64,000 nt of DNA from Lachnospiraceae bacterium (GTDB lineage: Bacteria > Bacillota > Clostridia > Lachnospirales > Lachnospiraceae). Shown one piece after another: positions 55,756 to 64,000 of the stretch. Each line of letters opens with the position of its first letter. Position 1 is the first letter of the stretch. The translations under genes were made by a program, and so were the position numbers. The notes beneath the pieces were generated by a model, which saw only the letters and a program-made list of their open reading frames with translations, did no database searches and had not been told where the DNA came from. The stretch spans positions 62,001 to 126,000 of the forward strand of contig JAAVYA010000049.1 of the NCBI GenBank assembly GCA_022790855.1, in the 5' to 3' direction.

Positions 55756-57891
55756 ATGTTGACAGAAGGAATGTATATCGCTGAAAGATATGAGATCGTA
55801 GGAAAAATTGGTACAGGCGGAATGTCTGATGTATATAAAGCGAAGGACCACATTTTAGGACGTTATGTGGCGATTAAGGTGTTGAAGCAGGAGTTTTCGG
55901 AAGATGTGAACTTTGTGACGAAGTTCCGTACAGAGGCTCAGTCTGCAGGGGGATTGGAGCATCCAAATATTGTGAATATATACGATGTGGGAAGCGAAGA
56001 CGGGATGTATTATATCGTGATGGAATATGTGGAAGGCATCACCTTAAAGACCTACATTGAGAAAAAGGGGCAGTTATCCTATAAGGAGGCTGTCAGCATT
56101 GCCATACAGGTAGGCCGCGGCATTGAAGCGGCCCATAACAAACACATTGTGCACCGGGACATTAAGCCTCAGAACGTGATCATTTCCACGGAAGGTAAGG
56201 TAAAGGTGACGGATTTCGGGATTGCCAGAGCGGCTAATACCAATACGATCCATTCCGATGTGATGGGATCCGTACATTATACTTCGCCGGAACAGGCCAG
56301 AAACGGCTTTGTGGACGGCAAAAGCGACATCTATTCCCTGGGGATTGTGATGTATGAGATGGTAACCGGAAGAGTTCCCTTTGACGGGGACACTACGGTG
56401 GCGATTGCCATTCAGCACCTTCAGGAGGAAATGACCCCTCCCAGCGCCTTTGCGCCGAATCTTCCCATCAGCATGGAGAAAATCATTGCGAAATGTACCC
56501 AGAAAAGCCCGGATCGGCGCTATGAGAGCATCAGCGACCTGTTGGTGGATCTGAAAAAAGTGTTGATCAGCCCCAATGAGGACTTTGTTACCTTAATCCC
56601 CATTGGCCAAGAGAATAAAACCAGGGTGATCCAGCAGGAAGAAGTCGATACCATCAAAAAGGAAACAAGCAAGATTTATTATACGGAGGAGCCGGAAGAG
56701 GAGGACGAGGATGAGGAAGAAGAGGATGACGGGGGATTCTTAAATCCCAAGATGGAGAAAGCCGTTACCATTGCAGGGATTGTGGCGGCTGTTATCATTG
56801 TAGTAATCATCCTCTGTATTTTAGGAAGCGTCACCGGGTTGTTTAAGTTCGGCGGCGGAAGCGGGAAAGATAAGGATAAGGATACACCTATTTCAGAAAG
56901 CGAGCAGCCGCCAACAGAGGAGGAGGATGACAAGCAGGAGGAGCCGCAGGAGGAAGAGGAGACTGTGATCATGATCTCTCTGATCGGCAAGACGCCGGCG
57001 GAAGCGAATGAGGCGCTGAATAAGATGGGCCTGGGATGTAAAGAGGTGGCAAACGCACCTTCCGATCAATATGAGGCGGGAAAAATTATTGACCAGAACC
57101 GGAAAGAGGGGGAGGCGGTTCCGCTTCATGAGACCATTGAAGTGACCGTTTCCAGCGGAGCCGGGGAATTTGACCTGGTCTCCGTAGTTGGAGAAGATGA
57201 GGATACGGCAAAGCGGACTTTGGAGAATATGGGGCTGTCGGCGGTTACCGATGATTTTGTCTATGACGATTCCGTTCCGGAGGGAAAAGTGATATCCCAA
57301 AGCCCGGAATCGGGAAACAAGGTGAAAAAAGGAGATACGGTGAGACTGATCGTCAGCCGGGGACAGGAAAGCCGTATGGTGCCGGATGTAACCAACCTTT
57401 CGGAGGCAGACGCTAGAGCCAGATTAGAGCAGGAAGGCTTTACCGTTACGGATGTGACGACGGAATACCACGATACCATAGCGGAGGGCTGCGTCATCCG
57501 CCAAAGTCCCAACGGCGGAGAGTACAGAAACAAAGGAGCGGCAGTCTCCTTGGTGCTTAGCATGGGCAAACAGGCGGTTTACTATTCTTACAGCGGAACC
57601 TTTGCGAAACCAAAAGATTCCCAGGGAAGCACAGTGGAAGAAGTTGTAGTGTCTGCGGAGCTGACGAATGGGGACGGCACGGTTTCCATTCCTGTGGAGA
57701 TCGACGATCAGGGGGGCAGCATTGTAATTTCAGCCAGCAATATCCAAAATATCAGCAGCGGCCTTCTGAACATATATTGGGAATGGACGGAGCCGGAAAT
57801 CATAGATGAAGAAACCGGGGATATTATTGAAGCGGAAAGGAATGAGACGGATACTACCGGGCCGTTGAATGTCAGCTTCCAGCAGCAGTAA
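55756..57891 (+). CDS. PASTA-domain Ser/Thr protein kinase (PrkC/Stk type)
   Basis: 711 residues from the ATG at 55756, after AAAGGAGGAAGAC. The kinase domain has IGTGGMSDVYKA, AIKVLKQ, HRDIKPQNV, DFGIARA and SPEQARNG. A very acidic stretch (EEPEEEDEDEEEEDDGG, about 313-330) precedes one membrane helix (about 334-358). Three extracellular PASTA repeats follow (about 400-600), then an unusual 100-residue tail ending LNVSFQQQ. It senses muropeptides or lipid II and controls cell-wall growth. Confidence 0.95.
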   Translation: MLTEGMYIAERYEIVGKIGTGGMSDVYKAKDHILGRYVAIKVLKQEFSEDVNFVTKFRTEAQSAGGLEHPNIVNIYDVGSEDGMYYIVMEYVEGITLKTYIEKKGQLSYKEAVSIAIQVGRGIEAAHNKHIVHRDIKPQNVIISTEGKVKVTDFGIARAANTNTIHSDVMGSVHYTSPEQARNGFVDGKSDIYSLGIVMYEMVTGRVPFDGDTTVAIAIQHLQEEMTPPSAFAPNLPISMEKIIAKCTQKSPDRRYESISDLLVDLKKVLISPNEDFVTLIPIGQENKTRVIQQEEVDTIKKETSKIYYTEEPEEEDEDEEEEDDGGFLNPKMEKAVTIAGIVAAVIIVVIILCILGSVTGLFKFGGGSGKDKDKDTPISESEQPPTEEEDDKQEEPQEEEETVIMISLIGKTPAEANEALNKMGLGCKEVANAPSDQYEAGKIIDQNRKEGEAVPLHETIEVTVSSGAGEFDLVSVVGEDEDTAKRTLENMGLSAVTDDFVYDDSVPEGKVISQSPESGNKVKKGDTVRLIVSRGQESRMVPDVTNLSEADARARLEQEGFTVTDVTTEYHDTIAEGCVIRQSPNGGEYRNKGAAVSLVLSMGKQAVYYSYSGTFAKPKDSQGSTVEEVVVSAELTNGDGTVSIPVEIDDQGGSIVISASNIQNISSGLLNIYWEWTEPEIIDEETGDIIEAERNETDTTGPLNVSFQQQ

Positions 57892-57912
57892 AAGCGGACG
57901 GCGGTTAGAATC

Positions 57913-58791
57913 ATGCAGGGAAAAATAATCAAAGGAATCGCGGGGTTTTACTATGTCCATACAGGGGAAGCAGGCACTTTTGAGTGCAAGGCAAAAGGAA
58001 TTTTTCGCAAAGAAAAGCAAAAGCCTCTGGTAGGGGATGAAGTGTTAATGGATGTGATCAGCCTGGAAGAAAAGACAGGTAACATTGTAAAAATCCTGCC
58101 TAGGAGAAATGAGTTGATTCGTCCTGCCGTAGCAAATATTGACCAGGCTCTGGTGATCTTTGCCGCGGCCAGCCCCGCGCCTAATTTTCACCTGTTGGAT
58201 ACGTTTCTGATAGCAATGGAATATCAGCGGGTGGATACGGTGATCTGTTTTAATAAGCAGGATCTGATCCAACAGGACCAGGCAGAACAATTAAAGCGTC
58301 GCTATGAAAAGTGCGGATGCCATGTGATTTTTACCAGCGCATTGTTTTCCAAAGGCCGGGAAGAATTGCTGGCGCTTCTTGCACATAAGACTACGGCAGT
58401 GGCAGGGCCTTCCGGCGTAGGAAAATCCTCCCTGGTGAATCTCATTCAGTCTGATGTGGAAATGGAGACAGGAGAGATCAGCAGCAAATTGGAGCGGGGG
58501 AAACATACGACCCGGCATTCGCAATTAATCTGCATCGATCGTGATACGTATATTATGGATACTCCCGGGTTTAGCTCCCTGTATGTCGACGGGATTCCCA
58601 TGGAGGAATTGAAAGATTATTTCCCGGAATTTGCCCAATATGAGACCCGGTGCCGTTTCTTGGGCTGCAGTCATATTCATGAACCGGACTGCGGGGTAAA
58701 GGAAGCCCTGAAACAGGGGGCTATCCATAAAGAACGCTATGAGACGTATGTTTCCATCTACAATGAAATCAAAGAAAAAAAGAGGTATTGA
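57913..58791 (+). CDS. rsgA: Ribosome small subunit-dependent GTPase
   Basis: 292 residues. OB-fold N-terminus (GKIIKGIAGFYYVHTGEAGTFEC, in parts), circularly permuted GTPase with NKQDL, then GPSGVGKSSLVN and DTPGFSSL. The zinc tail is CRFLGCSHIHEPDCGV (C-x4-C-x-H-x5-C). It checks late 30S assembly. The ribosome site is weak; probable coupling to the upstream gene. Confidence 0.95.
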   Translation: MQGKIIKGIAGFYYVHTGEAGTFECKAKGIFRKEKQKPLVGDEVLMDVISLEEKTGNIVKILPRRNELIRPAVANIDQALVIFAAASPAPNFHLLDTFLIAMEYQRVDTVICFNKQDLIQQDQAEQLKRRYEKCGCHVIFTSALFSKGREELLALLAHKTTAVAGPSGVGKSSLVNLIQSDVEMETGEISSKLERGKHTTRHSQLICIDRDTYIMDTPGFSSLYVDGIPMEELKDYFPEFAQYETRCRFLGCSHIHEPDCGVKEALKQGAIHKERYETYVSIYNEIKEKKRY

Positions 58792-58792
58792 C

Positions 58793-59443
58793 ATGAATTA
58801 TTTATCCCCATCCCTGTTGGCGGCAGATGCTTCCAAGCTGGGAGAGCAGGTAAAAGCCATCGACCAGGCAGGCGCCCAGTATGTGCACATTGATGTGATG
58901 GACGGCTGCTTTGTTCCAAGCATCAGCTTTGGGCTGCCGGTGATATCTTCTCTTCGTCCCTGCACCAAAAGGGTGTTTGACGTACATTTGATGATTGAAG
59001 AACCGGTGCGCTATGCCAAGGAGTTTGTCCAGGCCGGGGCAGATCTGGTAACGGTGCATGCGGAAGCCTGCCGGCATCTGGACCGTACCGTGTATACTCT
59101 TCGGGAACTGGGAGTCCGTGTAGGAGTGGCCTTAAACCCGGCGACCGATATCAGATGCCTGGAATATATTTTGCCAAGCCTTGATATGGTACTGCTTATG
59201 ACAGTAAATCCCGGTTTTGGAGGTCAAAAGTTTATTCCCTATTCGTTGGACAAGATCAGGGATTTGAAGGATATGATTACAAGAAAAGATTTGCATGTGG
59301 ACATAGAGGTGGACGGAGGCGTTTCCTTAGAGAATGTGTCAGATGTGTTAAGGGCAGGAGCCAATGTCATTGTAGCAGGCTCCGCTGTATTTCGAGGAAA
59401 TATCCAGGAGAATGTGAAAGAGTTTCTGGGAAAAATGGGTTAG
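58793..59443 (+). CDS. rpe: Ribulose-phosphate 3-epimerase
   Basis: 216 residues from the ATG at 58793, one base after the rsgA stop. SPSLLAAD, HIDVMDGCFVPSISFG, VHLMIEEP, VTVHAEA, MTVNPGFGGQKFI and VDGGVSLENV are the family motifs with the metal His/Asp. It interconverts ribulose-5-P and xylulose-5-P. Starts upstream of 58793 lie inside rsgA and are not supported. Confidence 0.96.
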   Translation: MNYLSPSLLAADASKLGEQVKAIDQAGAQYVHIDVMDGCFVPSISFGLPVISSLRPCTKRVFDVHLMIEEPVRYAKEFVQAGADLVTVHAEACRHLDRTVYTLRELGVRVGVALNPATDIRCLEYILPSLDMVLLMTVNPGFGGQKFIPYSLDKIRDLKDMITRKDLHVDIEVDGGVSLENVSDVLRAGANVIVAGSAVFRGNIQENVKEFLGKMG

Positions 59444-59529
59444 CGCAGAAGAAGCTTTCTGAATGCGGATTGCAGTCTGAGGCGGTTCTTTATGGAGAGC
59501 ATTGTTGCAGGGAGGATGAAAGAAGATAG

Positions 59530-60210
59530 ATGAAAGCGGCGATTGTAGCGGGAGGGACCATTGATAGCAGCTTTGTTCTGGACTACATGAAAAAAGAAAA
59601 TTACCAGGTTACCTTGGCAGCAGACCGGGGCCTGGAATTTTTTTATGAGAATCATTTGACACCGGATATCATCGTAGGGGATTTTGATTCGGTGAAGCCC
59701 ATGGCCTTGGAGTTTTTTCAAAAGGAAGGGGGCGAAGGAACACAGCCCCAAATGATTTCCTTGAACCCTATGAAAGATGATACGGATACGGGGCATGCTC
59801 TTATGACCGCGATTTCTATGGGGTGTGATCAGGTACATATTTTTGGAGCCACTGGGAGCCGTCTGGACCATGTGCTGGGAAACCTGCAGCTTTTGGGATA
59901 TGGGCTGCGGGAGGGTGTGGACTGTGCGATCCTGGATGCTTATAATAAGATTCGTTTGATCCGGGGAGAGACAGTTTTGCATAAGCAAGAGCAATTCGGG
60001 ACGTACGTTTCATTAATTCCTTATACGCCCCAGGTCACAGGTCTAACCCTGGAGGGGTTTCTCTATCCCCTGAAAGACCATGTGATGGGATGCTTTTACT
60101 TGGCGGATGCGGCTCCTGTCAGCGGCGTCAGCAATGAGATTGTGGATGATACGGCCAGAATTTCTCTGAAAGACGGGATTTTGGTGTTGGTGGAGTCACG
60201 GGATGGATGA
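59530..60210 (+). CDS. thiN: Thiamine pyrophosphokinase
   Basis: 226 residues. LAADRGLEFFYENHLTPDIIVGDFDSVKP, DDTDTGHALMTAI and FGATGSRLDHVLGNLQLL are the catalytic-domain signatures. The C-terminal domain ends VDDTARISLKDGILVLV. It makes thiamine pyrophosphate from thiamine and ATP. It lies 86 bases after rpe and ends the operon. Confidence 0.95.
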   Translation: MKAAIVAGGTIDSSFVLDYMKKENYQVTLAADRGLEFFYENHLTPDIIVGDFDSVKPMALEFFQKEGGEGTQPQMISLNPMKDDTDTGHALMTAISMGCDQVHIFGATGSRLDHVLGNLQLLGYGLREGVDCAILDAYNKIRLIRGETVLHKQEQFGTYVSLIPYTPQVTGLTLEGFLYPLKDHVMGCFYLADAAPVSGVSNEIVDDTARISLKDGILVLVESRDG

Positions 60211-60223
60211 TTCCTGAAATAAT

Positions 60224-61009
60224 TTAAGAGATATCTTTTTTTCTATATTTGAGGAATGCTGTTACAGCGCCAATGGCAGTAAAAAGAATACCAAGGGATA
60301 AGTATTTCAGTTCTATGTGGCCAGTGGCGACGATATCGGCTCCTTCGGTGTAACCGAAGGGGGTAATATATTTCAGGAATTGGGCCTGATCCGTTAGGTT
60401 GGCTATAATGTTTAGGAAGTAGAATAATGCGGCCAAGCCCAGCCCGCTTCCGCTTCCGCCTCTGTCCAGGAAGGATGAAATACCAAAGCAAATGGAGGCG
60501 ATTTCTACCTGCAGTATGAAATAGGCGACAAATAAAAGAGCCAGGGTATTGTCCTTTGGAAATTCCCCGATGGCAAAGGCAGACAATAGAGTTACAATAA
60601 TCACAACGCTATTTAAAATTGCAATTTGTATCAGTATGGCGCAGTATTTTTCCAGGACCACCTGAGTGCGGGAGATGGGGTGGGTGAGCAGAAATTCTGC
60701 GGTTTTTTCTTTTTCTTCGGATGCAAGGGAGGAGATGCCAAGAAGGGCTGCAAAAAAGGCTCCTCCCAGGCCCAGGACGTTGGCGCATTCTACGCCGAAG
60801 AAGCCCATAAATTCTCCAAAATTAATTTTGTCCATACCGAAAGCGGCGGAGAAGCCGCCCATATCAGCAAACATTCCGCTTAAGTCATTCATCTGATGTT
60901 CCATCTCGGGATAGATCAGGATGCAGACTCCCAAAAGAAAGGAAATGATAGCTGTCCATAGAATGAGGGAGATTCTTCCTTTTCGTAATTCTTGCTTCAT
61001 AAGTGTCAT
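60224..61009 (-). CDS. ABC-2 type permease
   Basis: 261 residues with six predicted helices. MTLMKQELRKGRISLILWTAIISFLLGVCI starts it, then GGAFFAALLGISSLASEEKEKTAEFLLTHPISRTQVVLEKY, the common ABC-2 loop. It is the membrane half of the exporter with the ATPase upstream, one base away. It converges with thiN, 13 bases apart, without a visible terminator. Confidence 0.88.
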   Translation of the reverse strand: MTLMKQELRKGRISLILWTAIISFLLGVCILIYPEMEHQMNDLSGMFADMGGFSAAFGMDKINFGEFMGFFGVECANVLGLGGAFFAALLGISSLASEEKEKTAEFLLTHPISRTQVVLEKYCAILIQIAILNSVVIIVTLLSAFAIGEFPKDNTLALLFVAYFILQVEIASICFGISSFLDRGGSGSGLGLAALFYFLNIIANLTDQAQFLKYITPFGYTEGADIVATGHIELKYLSLGILFTAIGAVTAFLKYRKKDIS

Positions 61010-61010
61010 A

Positions 61011-61883
61011 TTATAAGTCCTCCTGATAATAGTGCATGAATATTTCTTCCAAATCCGGCTCGGTAATGGTGACGTCGGTAATAGGCAGGGTGGCGAGACG
61101 GCAGAGCAGTTCTTTTGGGGAGCCTCCGTATAGAAAGCGAATCGTATCCTTTTGGTATTGAATGTCTTTTACATGGTCTAAGGGAGGCAAGGAGGTAAGG
61201 CCCTTTAGGGTTACGCGTTTTGTCTCGGTATGTCCCAGCTTTTTTGTGCTGTCAGAGATCAGGATTCTGCCGTCCCGGATGATGGCGGCGTGTTCGCAGT
61301 ATTCCTGAACTTCAGATAAGATATGGGAGGACAGGAATATGGTGGTGCCGTTTTGATTATATTCTTTTAGAATGGAATAGAATTCCCGCTGCATCAAAGG
61401 ATCCAGACCGCTGGTGGGTTCGTCCAATATACATAACCTTGGCTTGTGCTGTAAAGCACAAACAATGGATACTTTCTTTCGGTTTCCCAAGGAAAGTTGG
61501 CGGATCTTCTTTTGGGGATCCAGTTTTAATCGTTCACACAATGCGGAAGCTTCTGTTTGGCAGTCCATACGGCGCAGGCTGGCGGAAAAGCGAATCACTT
61601 CCCCCACTTTCATATTTGGATAAAAGAAAGCCTCAGAGGGCATATAGCCGGTACAACTGAGAATTTCGGTTTTTTGGGATGAGATGCTTTTACCAAATAT
61701 TTCTGCTGTTCCGCTGGTGGGCGAAATTAATCCCAGCAAAGTGCGGATAGTGGTGCTTTTCCCAGCGCCGTTGGGGCCGATAAAACCAAAAAAATCACCT
61801 TCTTCCACGGTAAGGTTCATTTCCGTAATTCCTCTGGCTTTTCCGTAGGATTTCGTCAAGGCTTCTGTATGGATGGCATTCAT
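61011..61883 (-). CDS. ABC transporter ATP-binding protein
   Basis: 290 residues. Walker A is GPNGAGKST, signature QLSLGNRKKVSIVCAL, Walker B LCILDEPTSGLDPL and H-loop FLSSHILSEVQ. C-terminal accessory domain as in bacitracin/lantibiotic-type exporters. The ATG follows AAAGGAGG. No regulator gene is attached. Confidence 0.92.
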   Translation of the reverse strand: MNAIHTEALTKSYGKARGITEMNLTVEEGDFFGFIGPNGAGKSTTIRTLLGLISPTSGTAEIFGKSISSQKTEILSCTGYMPSEAFFYPNMKVGEVIRFSASLRRMDCQTEASALCERLKLDPQKKIRQLSLGNRKKVSIVCALQHKPRLCILDEPTSGLDPLMQREFYSILKEYNQNGTTIFLSSHILSEVQEYCEHAAIIRDGRILISDSTKKLGHTETKRVTLKGLTSLPPLDHVKDIQYQKDTIRFLYGGSPKELLCRLATLPITDVTITEPDLEEIFMHYYQEDL

Positions 61884-61918
61884 GTGCAGTATACCTCCTT
61901 TGTGATATTGTTTTTCAC

Positions 61919-61947
61919 ATTATAGCCTATCAAGACTTGTAGTGCAA
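61919..61947 (-). promoter_or_regulatory. Promoter of the ABC-2 exporter operon
   Basis: On the minus strand: TTGCAC (61947-61942), a 17-base spacer and TATAAT (61924-61919). The -35 box sits in a small dyad, ACTTG-CACTA-CAAGT. Confidence 0.7.
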
Positions 61948-62032
61948 GTTTTGGTAAAAGGTTATGACAGGAATCTTTATGACATGTTTTCCAATAAGAA
62001 TGTAAAATTTATACAATATGGAAGAATAATGC

Positions 62033-62061
62033 TTTACATTTTTCCAATGATAGTATAGAAT
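62033..62061 (+). promoter_or_regulatory. Promoter of rnpB
   Basis: TTTACA (62033-62038), a 17-base spacer and TAGAAT (62056-62061). Initiation around 62069-62071 fits the start of the P1 helix of RNase P RNA. Confidence 0.75.
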
Positions 62062-62070
62062 AAGAAAAAT

Positions 62071-62408
62071 AAGTAGGATAAATAATCGCAGATGCAGAGG
62101 TCGAAAGACCGCATATGAGGAAAGTCCGGGCTTCACAGGGCAGGATGCCGGCTAACGGCCGGTGGAGGCGACTCCAAGGACAGTGCAACAGAAATGTACC
62201 GCTGCAGTGTGCAGTAAGGGTGGAAGGGCAGTGTAAGAGACTACCGCCTGCCTGGTAACAGGCGGGGCATATGTAAACCCCATCCGAAGCAAGACCGAAC
62301 AGAAGCGTACGTGGCCCGCCAGCTTCAGGTAGGTTGCTGGAGGTAACTGGCAACAGTTATCCTAGATAGATGATTATTCACGACATAACCCGGCTTATCG
62401 TCCTGCTT
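62071..62408 (+). ncRNA. rnpB: RNase P RNA (bacterial)
   Basis: The conserved GAGGAAAGTCCGGG (62117-62130) and its partner near the 3' end, ACATAACCCGGCTTA (about 62382-62396), form the P4 core. AAGGGTGGAAGGGCAGTG, GTAAGAGACTACCGC and GTAAACCCCATCCGAAGCAA are also typical. AAGTAGGA at the 5' end pairs with TCCTGCTT at the 3' end (P1). Length about 338 nt. It is the catalytic RNA that trims 5' ends of pre-tRNAs. Exact ends are approximate. Confidence 0.95.
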
Positions 62409-62412
62409 ATGA

Positions 62413-63861
62413 TTACATATCGCCTGCAATTTCGTAGGATAACAACAGATGCAGCCGCACCATAGAATTCTCCAGATCCGCATCCAGCAGCTCTTGCAGC
62501 CGCCGGATGCGATACAGCAGGGAGTTCCGGTGCAGCTGCATTTCTTTTGCAGTAAGTATTAGGCTGCGTTCATTTTTCAGATAAATATACAGTGTTTGAT
62601 AGAGTTGCGTATGATGCTTTTTGTCATAATCTAGCAGCGCCCCTAGCGCGGGGTGAGATGCTTCGGGCAAAATCGTGCCCTTTAATTCCCAGAGAATATA
62701 AGGCAGGACATAAGCCCCTCCCTCATAGATTTGCCCCGGATTTTTTTCACAATATTCCGAGGTAATGGCAGCATAGCGATATTGACGGTAAAAGGAATCC
62801 GTCATAGTAAAAGGCCGTCCCTGCATTCCGTAATAGCGGCCGTTTTTCAGCCAGGGCTTCAGTTGAGAGATCACTTCCTCCAAGGGGGCAAGACGCAGGT
62901 TTGCCAGTACGCAGATGGATGGATCCGCATTGCATGCAAACAAAAAGTCAAATTTTAAATTCAAAGTCTTGCATAGACGGAGATTGAGAGGAAAGGGCTG
63001 AAATCTGGTGTCCAATTTAAAAAATAGCAGAGTATCGTCCGCTTTCCAGCCCATAAGCTGCAGGCGTCGGAGCAGCTCGTCGTTTGCGGCGTTCTGGTCT
63101 GTGATAGCGGAAAGCAGCAGAGAATCCAGAATGACGGATTGTTCTTCCTGAATATGGATTTCAAACCAACGCTGCAGGAAATCACAGAACAAAGAAAAAA
63201 CGTCCAACTGCCCCTGGCTGGTATTTGGGCAGTGTTCGATTTGTACGGCAGTACCCAGCCATTTGTCTTGAAAGAAAAAGTTTTTGTTGTAGCACCGGTT
63301 GGGGAATAGGTCAGGTTCCAGTACGTATATATCTTTTTTGGAAAAACGTTCCGGATATGCCTGATTGACGTTGATCAAAAAATCGATGTCCGGGCTGCCG
63401 AAGGCCACCATATCATCCCAGACAGAATCTACTTCTCCCCGGTGAAATATTTGCATATGGGCCAAAAAGCGTTGGGAAGCATCCAATAGAAAAACAGGCT
63501 GCGGCAGGACGGACTGAGTTGTATCGAAGAGATCTTGAAGCATGGCGTCCGAGGCCAAAAGCTCCAGCATCCGGACAGACCATGCGCTGTAAAATTCCAA
63601 TGCATTCAGCACACAATTCAATATCTCTTCCAGATCTGTTGTCTGCAAAAGGAGCATATCATTCTTATGGGTGCAGATGACCTGGCCGCTGCTTGTGTGG
63701 AATAAATCGCAGAGACGCCCGATGTAGACAGTATGATTGTTGGAGGGCAATTCACTGGAAAAAAGTCTGGCAGATTCAATTGCGAACGAATTTTCTGTAA
63801 TCGTTGCAACAGGATGGTACTCCTTTAGACAATCGGCTAACATCCACATGCTGATCTTCAT
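62413..63861 (-). CDS. PucR/CdaR-family transcriptional regulator
   Basis: 482 residues. A long N-terminal sensing region (with FYSAWSVRMLELL, VFLLDASQRFLAHM) has no obvious membrane helix. The C-terminal PucR HTH has LILTAKEMQLHRNSLLYRIRRLQELLDADLENS and then LHLLLSYEI. Members usually act on purine, amino acid or sugar-acid catabolism; target unknown. Genes controlled by it probably lie beyond the window's right edge. It has a strong AAGGAGGAG site. Confidence 0.9.
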   Translation of the reverse strand: MKISMWMLADCLKEYHPVATITENSFAIESARLFSSELPSNNHTVYIGRLCDLFHTSSGQVICTHKNDMLLLQTTDLEEILNCVLNALEFYSAWSVRMLELLASDAMLQDLFDTTQSVLPQPVFLLDASQRFLAHMQIFHRGEVDSVWDDMVAFGSPDIDFLINVNQAYPERFSKKDIYVLEPDLFPNRCYNKNFFFQDKWLGTAVQIEHCPNTSQGQLDVFSLFCDFLQRWFEIHIQEEQSVILDSLLLSAITDQNAANDELLRRLQLMGWKADDTLLFFKLDTRFQPFPLNLRLCKTLNLKFDFLFACNADPSICVLANLRLAPLEEVISQLKPWLKNGRYYGMQGRPFTMTDSFYRQYRYAAITSEYCEKNPGQIYEGGAYVLPYILWELKGTILPEASHPALGALLDYDKKHHTQLYQTLYIYLKNERSLILTAKEMQLHRNSLLYRIRRLQELLDADLENSMVRLHLLLSYEIAGDM

Positions 63862-63880
63862 ACGTCTCCTCCTTGAAATG

Positions 63881-63898
63881 ATTATGCATATGCATAAT
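63881..63898. promoter_or_regulatory. Perfect 18-bp palindrome upstream of the PucR gene
   Basis: ATTATGCATATGCATAAT is its own inverse complement. It lies 20 bases before the PucR start, between its promoter and coding region, so it is a candidate self-regulation site. Confidence 0.6.
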
Positions 63899-63931
63899 TT
63901 TGGAAAATGTAAGTGCTTCTTTATGCCCTAT

Positions 63932-63960
63932 AGTATAGTGCATTTATCACAAAGTATCAA
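63932..63960 (-). promoter_or_regulatory. Promoter of the PucR gene
   Basis: On the minus strand: TTGATA (63960-63955), a 17-base spacer and TATACT (63937-63932), about 70 bases before the gene. Confidence 0.65.
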
Positions 63961-64000
63961 TATTTTTTTAAGATAAATTGTGCGAAAAGTACGTATACTT

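Overview
The window looks like a chromosomal segment of a Lachnospiraceae-type Clostridium (phylum Bacillota). The evidence is the gene order priA-def-fmt-metallopeptidase-rsmB-rlmN-PP2C-PASTA kinase-rsgA-rpe-thiN, AddAB instead of RecBCD, a CIRCE-controlled groESL, strong AGGAGG ribosome sites, an AAA-ATPase/PD-(D/E)XK protein of the type common in this family, and a YtrA-like GntR/ABC operon. The genus cannot be fixed from the sequence alone. The window contains one RNA gene (rnpB). I saw no tRNA, rRNA, CRISPR array or prophage.

Layout. 1-6600 holds the end of a URO-D family gene, a siroheme sulfite/nitrite reductase, and a run of decayed genes: PucR regulator, YesM-type kinase, methyltransferase and maltose acetyltransferase. 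An intact AAA-ATPase-like protein and a HAD phosphatase follow. 6613-14255 is a drug/peptide export block, with a heterodimeric ABC exporter and then a MacAB-like adaptor/ATPase/permease operon behind a large dyad operator. 14223-21600 holds a DUF1848 protein, groES-groEL, a MurJ remnant, a CLC channel, RtcB and a truncated Rpn-like nuclease. 21807-34063 runs lgt, a YdcF-like protein, a Dus-family enzyme, an EamA transporter, pepF and addB-addA. 34179-38682 has a DinJ/YafQ toxin-antitoxin pair, maf, an FAD protein, a PrsA-like lipoprotein and a Uma2-type protein. 38682-45444 is accessory: an AIPR (abortive infection) remnant, a GntR-ABC operon, an amber-interrupted serine recombinase, and an MBOAT/SGNH O-acylation pair. 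45558-60210 is core: pyrBI, a PH-domain protein, and the long priA-to-thiN operon for translation quality, rRNA modification and Ser/Thr signalling. 60224-64000 has an ABC-2 exporter, rnpB and a PucR regulator.

The most notable signal is a family of palindromic repeats with ends of the type GCGTGTYTGAAAATT. Two short copies (about 64-73 bp) sit just after stop codons, at 22561 and 47521. A long 162-bp copy lies at 43069-43230 inside the MBOAT gene. That copy is exactly 54 codons, contains no stop, and keeps the downstream membrane segments in frame, so a mobile palindrome appears to have been domesticated as protein sequence. Other structures not explained by genes are a 141-bp unit with perfect 20-bp inverted ends that carries the MBOAT promoter, a hairpin shared by two unrelated loci (18029 and 21608), and several large perfect dyads at promoters (10738, 41075, 63881).

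Limits: all family calls come from reading motifs by eye. No database search, alignment or RNA folding was run.
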